From the NCBI GenBank assembly GCA_038363925.1, contig JAQQWL010000002.1, positions 3,286,001-3,350,000 on the forward strand: a stretch of DNA of 64,000 nt. Reading direction: 5' to 3'. Shown here piece after piece: positions 22,245-33,389 of this stretch. Under the pieces are notes generated by a model. That model ran no database searches. It worked only from the letters and a program-made list of their open reading frames with translations, and was not told the DNA's origin. Source of the stretch: Apiospora phragmitis. Taxonomy: Eukaryota > Ascomycota > Sordariomycetes > Amphisphaeriales > Apiosporaceae. Position 1 is the stretch's first letter. Each line of letters begins with the position of its first letter. The translations under genes and the position numbers were made by a program.

Positions 22245-23235
22245 GATGAAATGAATCTATTGATATCGAGTTGGTGGTGCAGAGTATTTCAATGATACGT
22301 CAGTGCCAAAACTTGCCAATGATCGAGGAATGCCATGAATCCTGCCGACATATACACGCCTGTTTCCGCCTAGCGGCTCAGCTGAACGCGACCCCGAATC
22401 CGCTTTGTAAGCGATTTCACCAGACGGGCTGTTAATAACAAGCCCGAACCAATGCGGAGGTCGGCGGTGATGCGGTCAAAGGTGGACCTCCGCAGTTGGA
22501 CAAGAACACTACCATCACGGTGACGCATGGGATCGCAGCAGGTTACTACGGCAAAGGAGTTGGCCTACGACATATATGTGTAATATAGCCCGGATCATGA
22601 GGGGAGCGAGCAATTATACGAAGCAAGACCAAGACCAACACCAGCCCCAACCAACACCAACCGTTGTATTACCGCCCAAGCAGCTTCTCTTCCAAACTGG
22701 ATGTAGCAATGATATGGCCGCACAGAGTCAATCGTCTAATAATTGTCCTTGAACTAATAACTGCATAGTGCGTCTATCATTGCCTGTCCGCAGCCAGATA
22801 GTACATGTAGGTAGATATGGTGTTGATCAGGAAGTGCTCATGAAGCGAACTCGGCCAAAGAAGGCTTTGGAACGGAGCTCCTTCCTTCCGCCCGTAGCCA
22901 AAGGATTCTTCGACGAGGAGGCCTTCTACGACTTACCAGTTCTCCTGGATATCGCTCATGGTAGATGCCGTAGTATATCGCATTGAAGATGCCGTCCGAC
23001 AGTTATTACTAATAAGAATGCAACAATGAGCAGCTGGGTTATGGGGGTTCCTCTTGTCAATCCCGATGCTGATGTTCCACGATTTTCTATTTGATGTTTC
23101 TATGGTGGGGGAGCTTCAGGCCGACTAAGCCAGAACGGGCTAGTGTCTCAATAGCTGTGCTCGGTCCTAGGCCGATTCCTCCGTTGGGACCAAATTTTCT
23201 ATGGCTTCGTGACGAACCTCAAAATAGAGACGAAA
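22245..23235. other. Intergenic upstream of HSP60
   Basis: No supported gene. A small open frame at 22768-22986 has no recognisable match. I looked for clustered inverted nGAAn heat-shock elements and saw only weak single half sites. Confidence 0.4.
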
Positions 23236-23356
23236 TCCTCTTCCAGTCCCAACTCAAACGTCTTCTCCTCCCTCTACCCCAATTCTCTCTCCGCAAACTC
23301 CACGTCGTCTCTCTTTTTTCTTGTTATTGCTACTATATCCTACTTAATTACCAGAC
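23236..23356 (+). promoter_or_regulatory. CT-rich core promoter/leader of HSP60
   Basis: The bases just before the ATG at 23357 are strongly C/T-rich (CTTCTCCTCCCTCTACCCC, TCTCTCTCCGC), a usual mark of transcription start regions of strongly expressed fungal genes. No TATA box is evident. Confidence 0.45.
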
Positions 23357-25253
23357 ATGCAGCGTGCTTTGTCTTCTCGGGCCAGAGCCTCGGCTCTGTC
23401 CACGGCGGCCAAGTACAGACTCGGTAGCTCGTCACAACAGCTCCGATTTGCGCACAAGGTTCGTTGTTTCCCAGCCTCACCCTCGGTGGGGCTCATAGTC
23501 ATACTAACGGAGAGCAATAGGAGCTGAAGTTCGGCGTGGAAGGCCGTGCTGCTCTGCTGGCCGGTGTTGACACTCTATCGAAGGCCGTTGCCACCACACT
23601 TGGTCCCAAGGGCCGCAATGTCCTGATAGAATCCAGCTACGGCTCGCCTAAGATCACCAAGGGTATGTCCCCACGACTATCTCATGATTGGTTTCCATGT
23701 TTTAATTGTCCAAGAGCCTGTCTAACCTGTTATCATCAGATGGTGTTACCGTTGCGAAGGCTATTACTCTCAAGGACAAGTTCGAGAACCTCGGCGCCAG
23801 ATTAGTTCAAGATGTTGCCTCGAAGACGAACGAGTCCGCCGGTGACGGTACGACCAGTGCCACCGTCCTGGCCAGTGCCATCTTTGGCGAAACCGTGAAG
23901 AACGTTGCTGCCGGCTGCAACCCCATGGACCTGCGCCGCGGTACCCAGGCGGCTGTTAACGCCGTTGTCGAGTACCTCCAGAAGAACAAGAAGGACATCA
24001 CCACCAGCGCAGAGATTGCCCAGGTTGCTACTATCAGTGCCAACGGCGATACCCACATTGGCAAGCTCATTGCCAACGCCATGGAGAAGGTCGGAAAGGA
24101 GGGTGTCATTACCGTCAAGGAGGGCAAGACCATGAACGACGAGCTCGAGGTCACTGAGGGTATGCGCTTTGACCGTGGTTTCGTGTCTCCTTACTTCATC
24201 ACCGATGCCAAGACCCAAAAGGTTGAGTTCGAGAAGCCCCTGATCCTGCTTTCCGAGAAGAAGATCTCGGCTGTCCAGGACATCATTCCCGCCCTTGAGG
24301 TTTCAACTCAGCAGCGAAGACCTCTTGTCATCATTGCTGAGGACATTGATGGCGAGGCCCTGGCCGTCTGCATCCTGAACAAGCTCCGTGGTCAGCTCCA
24401 GGTTGCTGCTGTCAAGGCTCCTGGCTTCGGTGACAACCGCAAGTCCATCCTTGGCGATCTGGCTGTTCTGACCAACGGTACCGTCTTCTCTGATGAGCTC
24501 GACATCAAGCTGGAGAAGGCCACCCCTGACATGCTCGGCTCCACCGGCTCCATCACCATCACCAAGGAGGATACCATTATCCTGAACGGTGAGGGCAGCA
24601 AGGACAACATCACTCAGCGATGCGAGCAGATCCGAGGTGTCATGAGTGACCCCACGACCTCTGAGTACGAGAAGGAGAAGCTCCAGGAGCGTCTTGCCAA
24701 GCTCTCCGGTGGTGTTGCCGTCATCAAGGTTGGTGGCAACTCCGAGGTTGAGGTCGGCGAGAAGAAGGACCGCTTCGTTGATGCGCTGAACGCCACCCGT
24801 GCGGCCGTCGAGGAGGGTATCCTGCCCGGTGGTGGTACTGCTCTGCTTAAGGCTGCCAGCAACGCCCTGAAGGGTGTTGAGGCTGCCAACTTCGACCAGC
24901 AGCTTGGTATCAACATCATCAAGAGCGCCATCACCCGCCCCGCTCGCCGCATCGTGGAGAACGCCGGTGAGGAGGGCTCTGTCGTTGTTGGCAAGATCAT
25001 GTCCGAGTTCAGCGACGACTTCAACAAGGGCTTCGATGCCGCTAAGGCCGAGTACGTCGACATGATTGAAGCTGGTATACTTGACCCCCTCAAGGTCGTG
25101 CGAACTGGTCTGGTTGATGCCAGCGGTGTTGCCTCGCTCCTCGGAACCACCGAGGTTGCAATTGTTGAGGCGCCCGAGGAGAAGGGCGCTGCCCCTCCTA
25201 TGGGAGGCATGGGCGGCATGGGCGGCATGGGCGGTATGGGTGGCATGATGTAA
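23357..25253 (+). CDS. HSP60: Mitochondrial chaperonin Hsp60
   Basis: A group I chaperonin of the mitochondrial matrix that folds imported proteins with its Hsp10 co-chaperonin. Three exons (23357-23458, 23521-23662, 23740-25253) give 585 residues, the usual size; the introns have GTTCGT..ATAG and GTATGT..TCAG ends. Exon 1 encodes almost exactly the targeting presequence ([20 protein letters not shown]), rich in Arg, Ala and Ser without acids. The mature part starts [17 protein letters not shown]. Seen: [13 protein letters not shown], the ATP/Mg motif [22 protein letters not shown], and the C-terminal Gly-Gly-Met repeats ending GGMGGMM. Every part of the family is present and no frame break was found. 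The gene neighbours cofilin on the same strand. Confidence 0.98.
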
Positions 25254-26616
25254 GGAACATACAAGCGTGATTTGTTTTTTCCATTGTACCAAAAAGGGCA
25301 TCTGGCTTTTGGAGTTTAAAGGAACGGACGAGCGTGGGCTTGTAATCATCTCCTCTCTTCGCCTGTGTACCCCTATCTGTATATATTACATGTTGATATC
25401 CCGTCGGCGTTGCAGAGCTGTATAGTTTTAGTCTAGAGAGGACCTTGGCTAAACACGAGAGCATGCATTGATGATCAAAACCCGTCTGCCTTGTATTTCA
25501 AACAGTGACTGTAGTTGATAATGTGACTGGTACTGCCTCACGTACTTGCATGGCCAGGCCTATACTATATCTAGCTATACATATCTACGGTTTGGTATCC
25601 TCCTCATAAGTCTGAATGAAAGATATCCCGTTGCGACTAACGTCTGGTGTGTATTGATCTCGTTGTGCAGCCTGTTTCTTCCAATTCTTCGTCAGGTAGA
25701 CGCGCTCCGTAGGCACGTCTAGATGTCAACAAGGCAACGCTCATGCTGGGTGGGAATGACGCAAGCAGCCTACGCAGAGGCGCGTTCGAATGATATATGA
25801 GTTTCGAGTCTACCTGATCTATTGTAGGTACCTGAGGTAGGCAACAGTATTGCTAGAGCAGCACGGAAACTTGTGTTACATGGCTTGAAAACTTACGATC
25901 TCTGGGGCTGAACGGAGCACAGACCAGTGTGGCCCGAATTGCTGAGGCAACGACCACTTGTCCCCTGCCCTTCCACACGTCCGCCCACAGCGTCACATTT
26001 GAAAGCAAAGTCGACCCCACCAGGTCACCGACCGACAAGAGCTGCCTTGGTCCGTAGTAGGTTAAAAAGTACTCGTAGTGTTATTGCGTTGCTCTCCAGT
26101 ACCCCTCCAACCAGACGTAAGCCTGCCCAGTCCTGGCACTTGTACCTTGGCTCCTTGGAGGGGAGACGGACAGCAGAAAGAGAGAGGAGGAGGAGACCCA
26201 GCAAGCAAGAAAGTGAGAGAGAGACGAGCGAGCCCACTCTTCCGCCTCTCCATATGCGATTGCGACCACCTTACCTGGACTTGGGACTAAAAACAACTCT
26301 TTCACTCTTCCACCTTGTCTAACCTCTAACCTACCTTTTACCGCTCAACTCCAAATTCCCTCCCCATCAAGCCCGACCGGCGGCAGAAGCATCTCCTTGC
26401 CATTGTAAGAACCCCTCGACTGCCTCCAGCAAAATTTGTCCTTCCGCAAATTTCCTGACACCATTCCGCCTCCCTACCCGACCGCCCTTCTTCATCCACT
26501 CTTGCTGGCCTGTCTCTCCTGAACTACCCCGCTAACCGTCGCCTCCTGCTTCATCACAGCCCAGTCAAGACCGATCAGAAGAGTTTCTTTTGCGCAACAA
26601 CACATCCACAGCAAAA
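25254..26616. promoter_or_regulatory. HSP60-COF1 intergenic, long CT-rich cofilin leader
   Basis: No gene is seen. From about 26270 to 26560 the plus strand is strongly C/T-rich (CTTTCACTCTTCCACCTTG, CCTCCCTACCCGACC), consistent with a long transcribed leader of the actin-binding gene that starts at 26617. Confidence 0.5.
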
Positions 26617-27463
26617 ATGGTAAGCTGCGCCCGGCCAATCTGTGCCCAAATCCGTCATGCAATGCTAATTCTCGTGTTTCGCAGTCTCAATCAGGGTTCG
26701 TCTTCCTCCCTCTGCCACAGAACCTGGCTGTTTTGTTGCTGTCGTGTGCCCGTGATGCTTTGTCGCTGCTACCCCACCAAGACCGACCGACTTTGCTGCG
26801 GCACACGATCAACAACAGCTAGAGCTTGTCCCATTCGCGAAGAAATAATAGAGTTTGCGCTGACTCTTCCTGCACAACAGAGCTACCGTCTCGCAGGAAT
26901 GCATAACGGCCTTCAACGACCTGAAGCTTAACAAGAAGTACAAGTACATTGTCTACAAGCTGTCGGACGACAACCGTGAGATCGTCGTCGAGGAGGCTTC
27001 GGACGACAAGGACTGGGAGAACTTCCGCAGCAAGCTCGTCAACGCCACCACCAAGTCCAAGAGCGTATGTTTGGTTCGGGTCCCACATGTCTCCTTTTAC
27101 CGCTAACCATGACGCAACCAGGGTTCCGTTGGCAAGGGTCCTCGTTACGCCGTCTACGACTTCGAGTACAACCTCGCTTCCGGTGAGGGTGCCCGCAACA
27201 AGATCACATTCATTGCCTGGTCGCCTGATGATGCCGGTGTCATGGTATGTTGCCTATCAGCCGCTCTGTGGCTCCCCCGCTCGCCCCTGTCTCCGCCAGT
27301 GAATTAACCCTTTTCATTGCAGGCCAAGATGGTGTACGCCTCGTCCAAGGAGGCCCTGAAGCGATCCCTGAACGGCATCGCCACTGAACTGCAGGCCAAC
27401 GACCAGGACGATATTGAGTACGACACCGTGCTCAAGATCGTCAGCAAGGGTCTGGCCGGTTAA
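26617..27463 (+). CDS. COF1: Cofilin (ADF/cofilin actin-depolymerising factor)
   Basis: It severs and depolymerises actin filaments and is needed for patch turnover and polar growth. Five exons, 26617-26619, 26685-26695, 26881-27064, 27122-27244 and 27323-27463, add to 462 bases and 153 residues. The first exon is the ATG alone and the second encodes only SQSG with a split Gly codon. The introns end with GTAAGC..GCAG, GTTCGT..ACAG, GTATGT..CCAG and GTATGT..GCAG. The single ADF-H domain is complete: [53 protein letters not shown], the actin-binding helix region [18 protein letters not shown] and the tail [16 protein letters not shown]. The very short first exons are typical of fungal cofilin genes and easily missed by gene finders. 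Confidence 0.96.
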
Positions 27464-27868
27464 GGAGCTTGACATAGCAACACTCCAAGAGATACCAAGA
27501 ACATACTGGATGAACTGAGATCTCTTTACGTGATACAAAGTTGCAGCTGGAGCATATGCTTTGCGGGAAGTCTACGACGTTTACGAAACCAACCCCCCAG
27601 GCGGCCCGTTACGGACTGAAGATTGGACGGCTAGGCTCTTTGTCGGTCTACTATAGGATGGAGGCAATGTAGAAACCGTGGTCAAGTTGGGTTCTCTCGA
27701 GGCGGCACAAGTTTCTAGATTTGATGTTGGTTGGGGAGGGTCAGTCCCTGCATTAGAGAAAACAAAAACAACCCTCTTCACCCAAGGCTGGAATGTAGAG
27801 CATAATATTGCGCTTGCCCCGGCATTTTTTCGTCAATTCATTACTGGATCTCAAAATGTTGCTCTTTC
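27464..27868. other. Convergent intergenic, COF1 and GET5 3' ends
   Basis: About 400 bases between two converging genes. Nothing else is recognised. Confidence 0.5.
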
Positions 27869-28627
27869 TCATCCCTTTGCTTTCCAAGCGGTCTGGAACG
27901 TATCAAATACTTTCGTAGCCTCCTTCTCATCCCGTACCCGCTGTAGTAAGAAACCCTTAAGATCGTCCCAAAACTCAGGCGACTCTAGAGTTTCAGAGCC
28001 ACTAGTACCCTGGGCGACACCAGCCTGTGCAGCCTCGGCAATCTTTGGAGCGGAGGCGGAGGAAGCGGCGGTAGCAGCAGCCGTTGCGCCCCCAATCACC
28101 ATGACACTGAACTCGAGGGTGGTCGGACCGCTCTCCTCGGCCAGTTCCTTCAGGACCTTGCTGTCGACGAGGGGCTTCTTCTTGTAGAGCATCTTGATCT
28201 TCTCGGGCGCCACGTTGCCGGCCAGCTCGGCGGCCACGGCGGCCTTGAGGTCCAGCATTGACGTGTTGGGCGTCTGCGACGTGAGCTTCAGGTCCAGCGG
28301 CGGGTTGCGCAGCGACTTGATCACAACGGAGAAGGAGCGCTCGGAGCCCGGGGGTCCGCCGGCGCCGGCGCCGCTGCGGCCTTGGGGCTTGCTCATGGGT
28401 TTCGGGGGGCGGGGGAGGGTGTACTATTATAGTTGGTGGTTAGTCAAAAGGAGGTATGCATGGAATAAGAGGGAAGCAAGAAGGGACAGGCAATGGAGAG
28501 TAGGAGAGGAACTTACGGCGCTGCGAGCTGGGTAGCTCCGCGGGTCCTCGACGTGGTCGGCCGACACCTTGACGGGCCGGCTGTCGAGCGCGGCGAGGAA
28601 CTGCTTGGCGAAGGTGGCTTCGGTCAT
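27869..28627 (-). CDS. GET5: Get5/Mdy2-like ubiquitin-like protein of the GET pathway
   Basis: Get5 bridges Get4 and Sgt2 and passes tail-anchored proteins to Get3 for insertion in the ER. Exons 28517-28627 and 27869-28423 join in phase 0 across a 93-base intron (GTAAGT..ATAG) to give 221 residues. ATG 28627 has a perfect GCCACCATGACC context and starts MTEATFAKQFLAALDSRPVK, the family N-terminus that binds Get4; an in-frame ATG at 28729 would add 34 proline-rich residues. A central ubiquitin-like domain follows (FSVVIKSLRNPP, SMLDLKAAVAAELA, EKIKMLYKKKPLVDSKVL, TLEFSVMVIGG). After an Ala-rich linker comes the C-terminal dimerisation helix region (FWDDLKGFLLQRVRDEKEA, FDTFQTAWK). The assignment rests on domain order. 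Confidence 0.85.
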
Positions 28628-30975
28628 GGTGGCGAGGTCGCGCGGGTTCGTGCTCAGGGTCGGGAAGGGGTAGGAGGTGTAGAGGGTCTCGGGCGGCGGC
28701 GGCGGTCTTGTGCTGTGGTTGCTGGCCATATACCTGCTAACCTAAAAGTGTGTACGTAAGGTAGGTAGGTCAGGTAGTAAATAGTAGTAGCAAGTGGAAA
28801 TGTGGGTGTTCGGAGGACGAATGGTGGTGGTGGTGATGATGATGATGCGGCTGGGGTGGTGGGGGTAAATGTTAGGTGGGCTGGCTTTCTCTCACTGAGC
28901 TACTGCCAAGTTCCCAATTGCTAGGTGGGGTGTTGTGGCTAGGGCTTGGGTGCTTTGTGGCTGGGACTGCTATAAATCTGTGATATCCAGGATGCTTGTT
29001 GATCTTCCATAGTATTCCTTTTGGAAACTGGATTTTCTAGAATAGACGTGGCAATGGCCGAGGAGCAGAAGTTTCACCAGTGAGGGCAGTCTATTTTCGA
29101 TCTCATCTTTCCCCCCTCTTTTTCGTACCTGTGAGCCAATTCCGAGTACCTACCCATGCACTTATCCTTATGGCAATTGCTTCTGGCAATATAGGATTAG
29201 GAGATTGGACTTAACTCAAGGGAAAAAGAACAGTATCCAGTTCCCATCATGTGGTTCGAAATGCAATGAATGAGCATCATGCTACTAGGTTCCTTTTCCC
29301 TACTTAGCCATCTCGAAATGACCCGGCCAGGCAGATTCCGTGGTGGGACAGGGCAGAATCTACCAAGCAAGGCGGGTATTGTAAGTACGATACCTTGTGT
29401 GGCGTATACTACTTTCTCTCTTGCTCTCGCTCTGCCAATGGGGCATATAAACAGTCCATGTTCTTGTGGTGTTCAAAAGACAGAAGATATCTTCCTTCTG
29501 AGGGAGCCTCTGAAGAAACTTGTGCTTCCATGGTTGGGAGAAGACCGTCTGTGGAAATCCGCACAAAGGAGAACAAGAGAGTTGCCAGAGCTGCCGGTTT
29601 CCCGCGCTTGAAGGGGGATATTGGATATCATTATATCATTTACCGCTTAGGAATTTTCGCAAGTCCGGAAAAAGGTAATTGGGATGGAAAATGTGCCAAC
29701 TGTCATTCCAGCTGCAAATTCCGAGTCTCTAATTACTAGTCTGGCCCCCTGACTTGGAGGCACACACCTATCATGAGATAAGCAAAACAATATGGATAAG
29801 CATCTAGAGTGTATAGAAGAGAAGTCTCTGATGAACGATGACATCATCCAACAAGGTGGTTAACTAGCCCCCAGTCTACTGCTACTGGGGTGTAGCGAAG
29901 GATGAATGCGGCCGCAGTCTAAGCTGGTGATTAGTAGACGGCGGGCCATCGAAAAGAAAGCCTACTGTCTCCGGTTCGTGTCTGAACGATCTAGGCTCGA
30001 AGCGCCGTGTTGTCGGCCTAGAAAGGAAATGAGCTTCTCCTGCTTGCTGCATATCTACCACGTATATAAGTCATTCCAGGGCCGGGAGGGGATTTGCCGC
30101 CGGAGTGGTCAACATCCGGGGTAAGCTAGCGGCTGGCTAGTCCACCACGAACCATCTTCTTTAGGGGTGACTATTGGAATTTGCAGCCTCTTCATTGGTC
30201 CCGGGCGGCAGTCTAGTCTTGACTTTTGTCCCTTGCAGAATGCCATCCGGTGTCTATTTACCAAGATTTCGGGAGAACGGCGCGATCGATATCCTGTTTT
30301 GCATAGCTCAGTGAGCAAATCTGAGCGAGAATTTCTGTAATTATGCTACAACCGCGATCTTAGCGGGATACATACTCAGTACCGAGATGGCGGGTAAGCT
30401 TGCTGTCATGTCTCATGTCTTAGATGACAGCAATGTCGAGACGGCAACGTCGAGACAGCAACTATCGAGACAGGATACATACATACGCACGATACAGAGA
30501 GGATCCCCTGAAGAATTTTGCCATTTCCGATTAGCGTAAGTAAATGTAGGTACGGTCGAGAAGAAAAGACGCTATAGTCGTGCGGAATGTAGCTAGAGGA
30601 ACTCTGACATTCTTGCTTGCTTGTTACTGGATTGGGCGCTTGTCTTTGACGACTTTGACGACTTTGACGAGAGACAACCCGGTTGGCAGGCACCACAAGC
30701 GCCCCCCGCGATCGACATCATCGTAGATGTTCGCGCTGCCCGTGTCCTAGCCGGCTATCATGTCTTCCGAACTAGGCCTGCAGCTTAGCACGACAGGAGA
30801 TTAGCTGGAAGAATGCAGGGGAAGTATCGCAATACGTATCAAGCGGCAAAGTGTTTATAACATTGGGCATCGCCCGCCGTCTTCAAGAGTTCCTATTCCA
30901 GCTCTGTGTGCATCTTCTCTTGATTCCCTGAAGACTATAGTTCATCCGCATCTTATAACCCCTCCAACTTATAAA
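28628..30975. other. Intergenic, no gene recognised, with small tandem repeats
   Basis: About 2.3 kb without a supported gene. GTAGGTAGGTAGGT-like bases lie near 28757, a (GGT/GAT)n tract at 28822-28850, a CCCCAGT..ACTGGGG hairpin at about 29871-29891, three related TCGAGAC-GCAAC units at 30435-30474, and three TTTGACGAC units at 30644-30670. Confidence 0.45.
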
Positions 30976-32014
30976 ATGCATTTCTCCAAGATTGCAGCAG
31001 TGGCCGCGGCCGCCACTGTCGCCGAGGCTCAGCGCCCTACGGACACTTCTATCTGCGAGTACTACACCACTGCCCTGTTGAAGGAGAACACGGCCAAGAA
31101 CCAGTTGACTCTTCTGACTCTGGTCGTCAACACTGTTGTCATCGGTAACTGTAAGTCTCTTTGACTAGGATTTCCTCCAGGTAATCGCCCGGGCACAAGC
31201 TAGCAGCGGTCGTTAACATACCATCCTCCACAGACACCATGCCCAATGTTGGCATCAAGGTTCCCGGTATCCTGGCCGCCGGCAAATACGAAGGCACCGA
31301 CGTTAACCTCCTGCCTTATTTCAACGGCGAGCTGGCTTCCAGCAACCGTGGCGGCAGCAAGGGTGTCTCCATCAACTTCCTCGACGGTGGTGCCGCCGAG
31401 CCCCTGATGAAGAACATGCCCGCCAACGACATGAACTCGAAGCAATAGTAAGACATGCAAACCTCTCTTAACCTCCAACTATTGTGGGGCATGGCTGACC
31501 AGTATCCCTCTCCAGCTTCCTCCTCACCCACTTGTACCAGTTCTTCGGCTCTCTCCTCGGCTGCTCGCAGCAGGGCATGCCCGGCTTCGACGCCTACACG
31601 GCGGCGTCGTCCATGTACAAGGTGCACAAGTTCATGGACCTGAACCCGTACGAGGTCGGGTACTTCATCCAGCAGGTGGGCATGGCCGCCGCATCGTTCG
31701 GCGTGGCCGAGGCCGACGTCAAGGCCGTTGGCATGGCGCTCAACCAGCTCTTCGGCTACCGCTGCGCGCCGCCCGCGACCGCCATCAAGGCGCAGGGCCC
31801 CCAGCTGCAGAGCATCTGCATCGACGGCGCCTGCCCCATCTCGCCCATGGCCAACGGCACGTGCGACCCGGCCTACGAGCCCGTCATGGTCCCCATGAAC
31901 ACCACCTCCAACAGCACTATGGCCGCGCCCAGCTCCGTGCCCACTGCTGGTGCGGCCGCTTACGGCGTCGGCTTTGCTGCGGCGGCCGCTGGTGTTGCTG
32001 CTTTCCTCATCTAA
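30976..32014 (+). CDS. Secreted, probably GPI-anchored protein of unknown function
   Basis: Three exons, 30976-31150, 31234-31447 and 31516-32014, give 295 residues; the introns are GTAAGT..ACAG and GTAAGA..CCAG with correct phases. There is a clear signal peptide (MHFSKIAAVAAAATVAEA, cut before QRPTD). The mature part has paired cysteines (TSICEYY, LLGCSQQG, GYRCAPP, SICIDGACPI, NGTCDP), suggesting disulfide bonds. Residues NTTSNST and MAAPSSVPTAGAA form an Asn/Ser/Thr-rich stem, followed by a C-terminal hydrophobic tail (VGFAAAAAGVAAFLI), the usual arrangement of a GPI signal. It belongs to a cysteine-containing cell-surface group common in filamentous ascomycetes; I cannot name a catalytic motif. 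Cell wall or membrane surface is the likely place. Confidence 0.75.
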
Positions 32015-33389
32015 TCGCTGGGTTCATTGGTGTAAAGACCAGTTTTGCGGCCCCAAAGATTGTTGTGTATTTAAAATAACCGGGCTTTATATACATACCT
32101 CTCTCGTTCTTTGAATACCTAGTTAGTTTCTTAATCACTAATGCCCGTTCACGAAGCCTTGCTTGTGTTGTACATTGCTGTGATATTGAGCTTTAGATGG
32201 TGTAAACTAGTGTTGGTCAATTGGTTGGTGTCACAAAACTGGCACTGTTGCCGTTGGAGGCCCGTCCGTCCGTCCGTCCGTCCGCCCTTAGCTCTTGGCG
32301 TTCTCAGCCAACTTCTGCTCTCATCATGTAACAGTTCAATTGCCCACCATCTGCTCGTTGCGAAATCCCACATCAGCTGTATCGGATGTTCCTGTTGCTT
32401 AGATAACAGCTGTGATCAACACGGCAAACAATGGATTCCTTGAAGTCGTTGAACCGGACCGCTCCCATGTCAGCAGGTCTTGGACAAGACAGCCTTGGAC
32501 CAGCATGCTAAACACCACAACCTACTGCAACTATAGCACACCCAGGCGACTACCGAGCCTCACTCGAATTTGGCCCTGTCAATCCCGCTGATCTGTCTAC
32601 CTAATCCGCGATCTGTGAGCCCATTTCTGCAAAATCTAAACCCCTCCTCATGACTGTTGGCACTTATGCAGTGAGATTCGGGCTGCATGATAAACCGATT
32701 CTTCTATGGGAGAACTTGGGCTTGACACTCTGGGCCCAACTCCCGAATGAGACGAGACATCCGCAGATGGCTGGTTTGCCATCACGCCACCAGTGCAGAA
32801 TAGGAAGCAATGAATAAGGAAAGCCTGTCCGATTCTGCGGTTGATGTGGTAAGATCCTATGGACGAGAAATGCAACCCCGCTCTCACCCACCATCCGGAT
32901 AGGGACGAGTTTGGGGGCTGTCAGTATAAAGCCTGTACATATCCGAGAAGCCCATTGGTGCGTTGGTCATCGTGCAGGCATCCCATATTGCCTGGGCCAC
33001 ACACCCTCACTCAGTCCCTACAGTTTCTACTCATGGGGGTGTGGCATTGTCAGAAGAGAGAGAGAAAGCCATGGGTGCGCTACTGCATTTGCGCATACCG
33101 TATATCCGTCACCCATGGGCTAGACCATATGGCATTTGGTTCGGCCATGGGTGGGAAGGGCACTCAACGGCGGTGCATACCTACCTGCCATTCCCACCCA
33201 TCCGGGCAGTCAGTCCAGATCTCGCTGAGTCGAGCCTTCCGGAAAGCTATCCCCTCTCGAATCCGTCAACACGAGTGACAAAGCGAAAATTACCCGGTCG
33301 CTTTGCTACGAGATGGACATCTTTGGGGCCACGCCATGAAATACTATAGTTGCCTGACAGGTATAAGCGAATAGTACTTGGTTTGCGCC
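32015..33389. other. Intergenic, no gene recognised
   Basis: This separates the GPI-anchored gene from the DUF3433 gene. It holds a (CCGT)n microsatellite at 32262-32285. No coding sequence is convincing. Confidence 0.45.
32262..32285. repeat. (CCGT)n microsatellite
   Basis: Five perfect CCGT units and a partial sixth follow a CC. Non-coding. Confidence 0.95.

Noticed and set aside
22768..22986. Open plus-strand frame of 72 codons before HSP60
   Set aside because: No family resemblance, no splice support, and it ends without a partner exon; treated as chance.
22840..23356. Heat-shock elements before HSP60
   Set aside because: Only scattered TTC/GAA half sites; no three correctly spaced inverted units were found.
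24303..25349. 348-codon minus-strand frame over HSP60
   Set aside because: Antisense shadow of a strongly codon-biased gene; the sense protein is complete.
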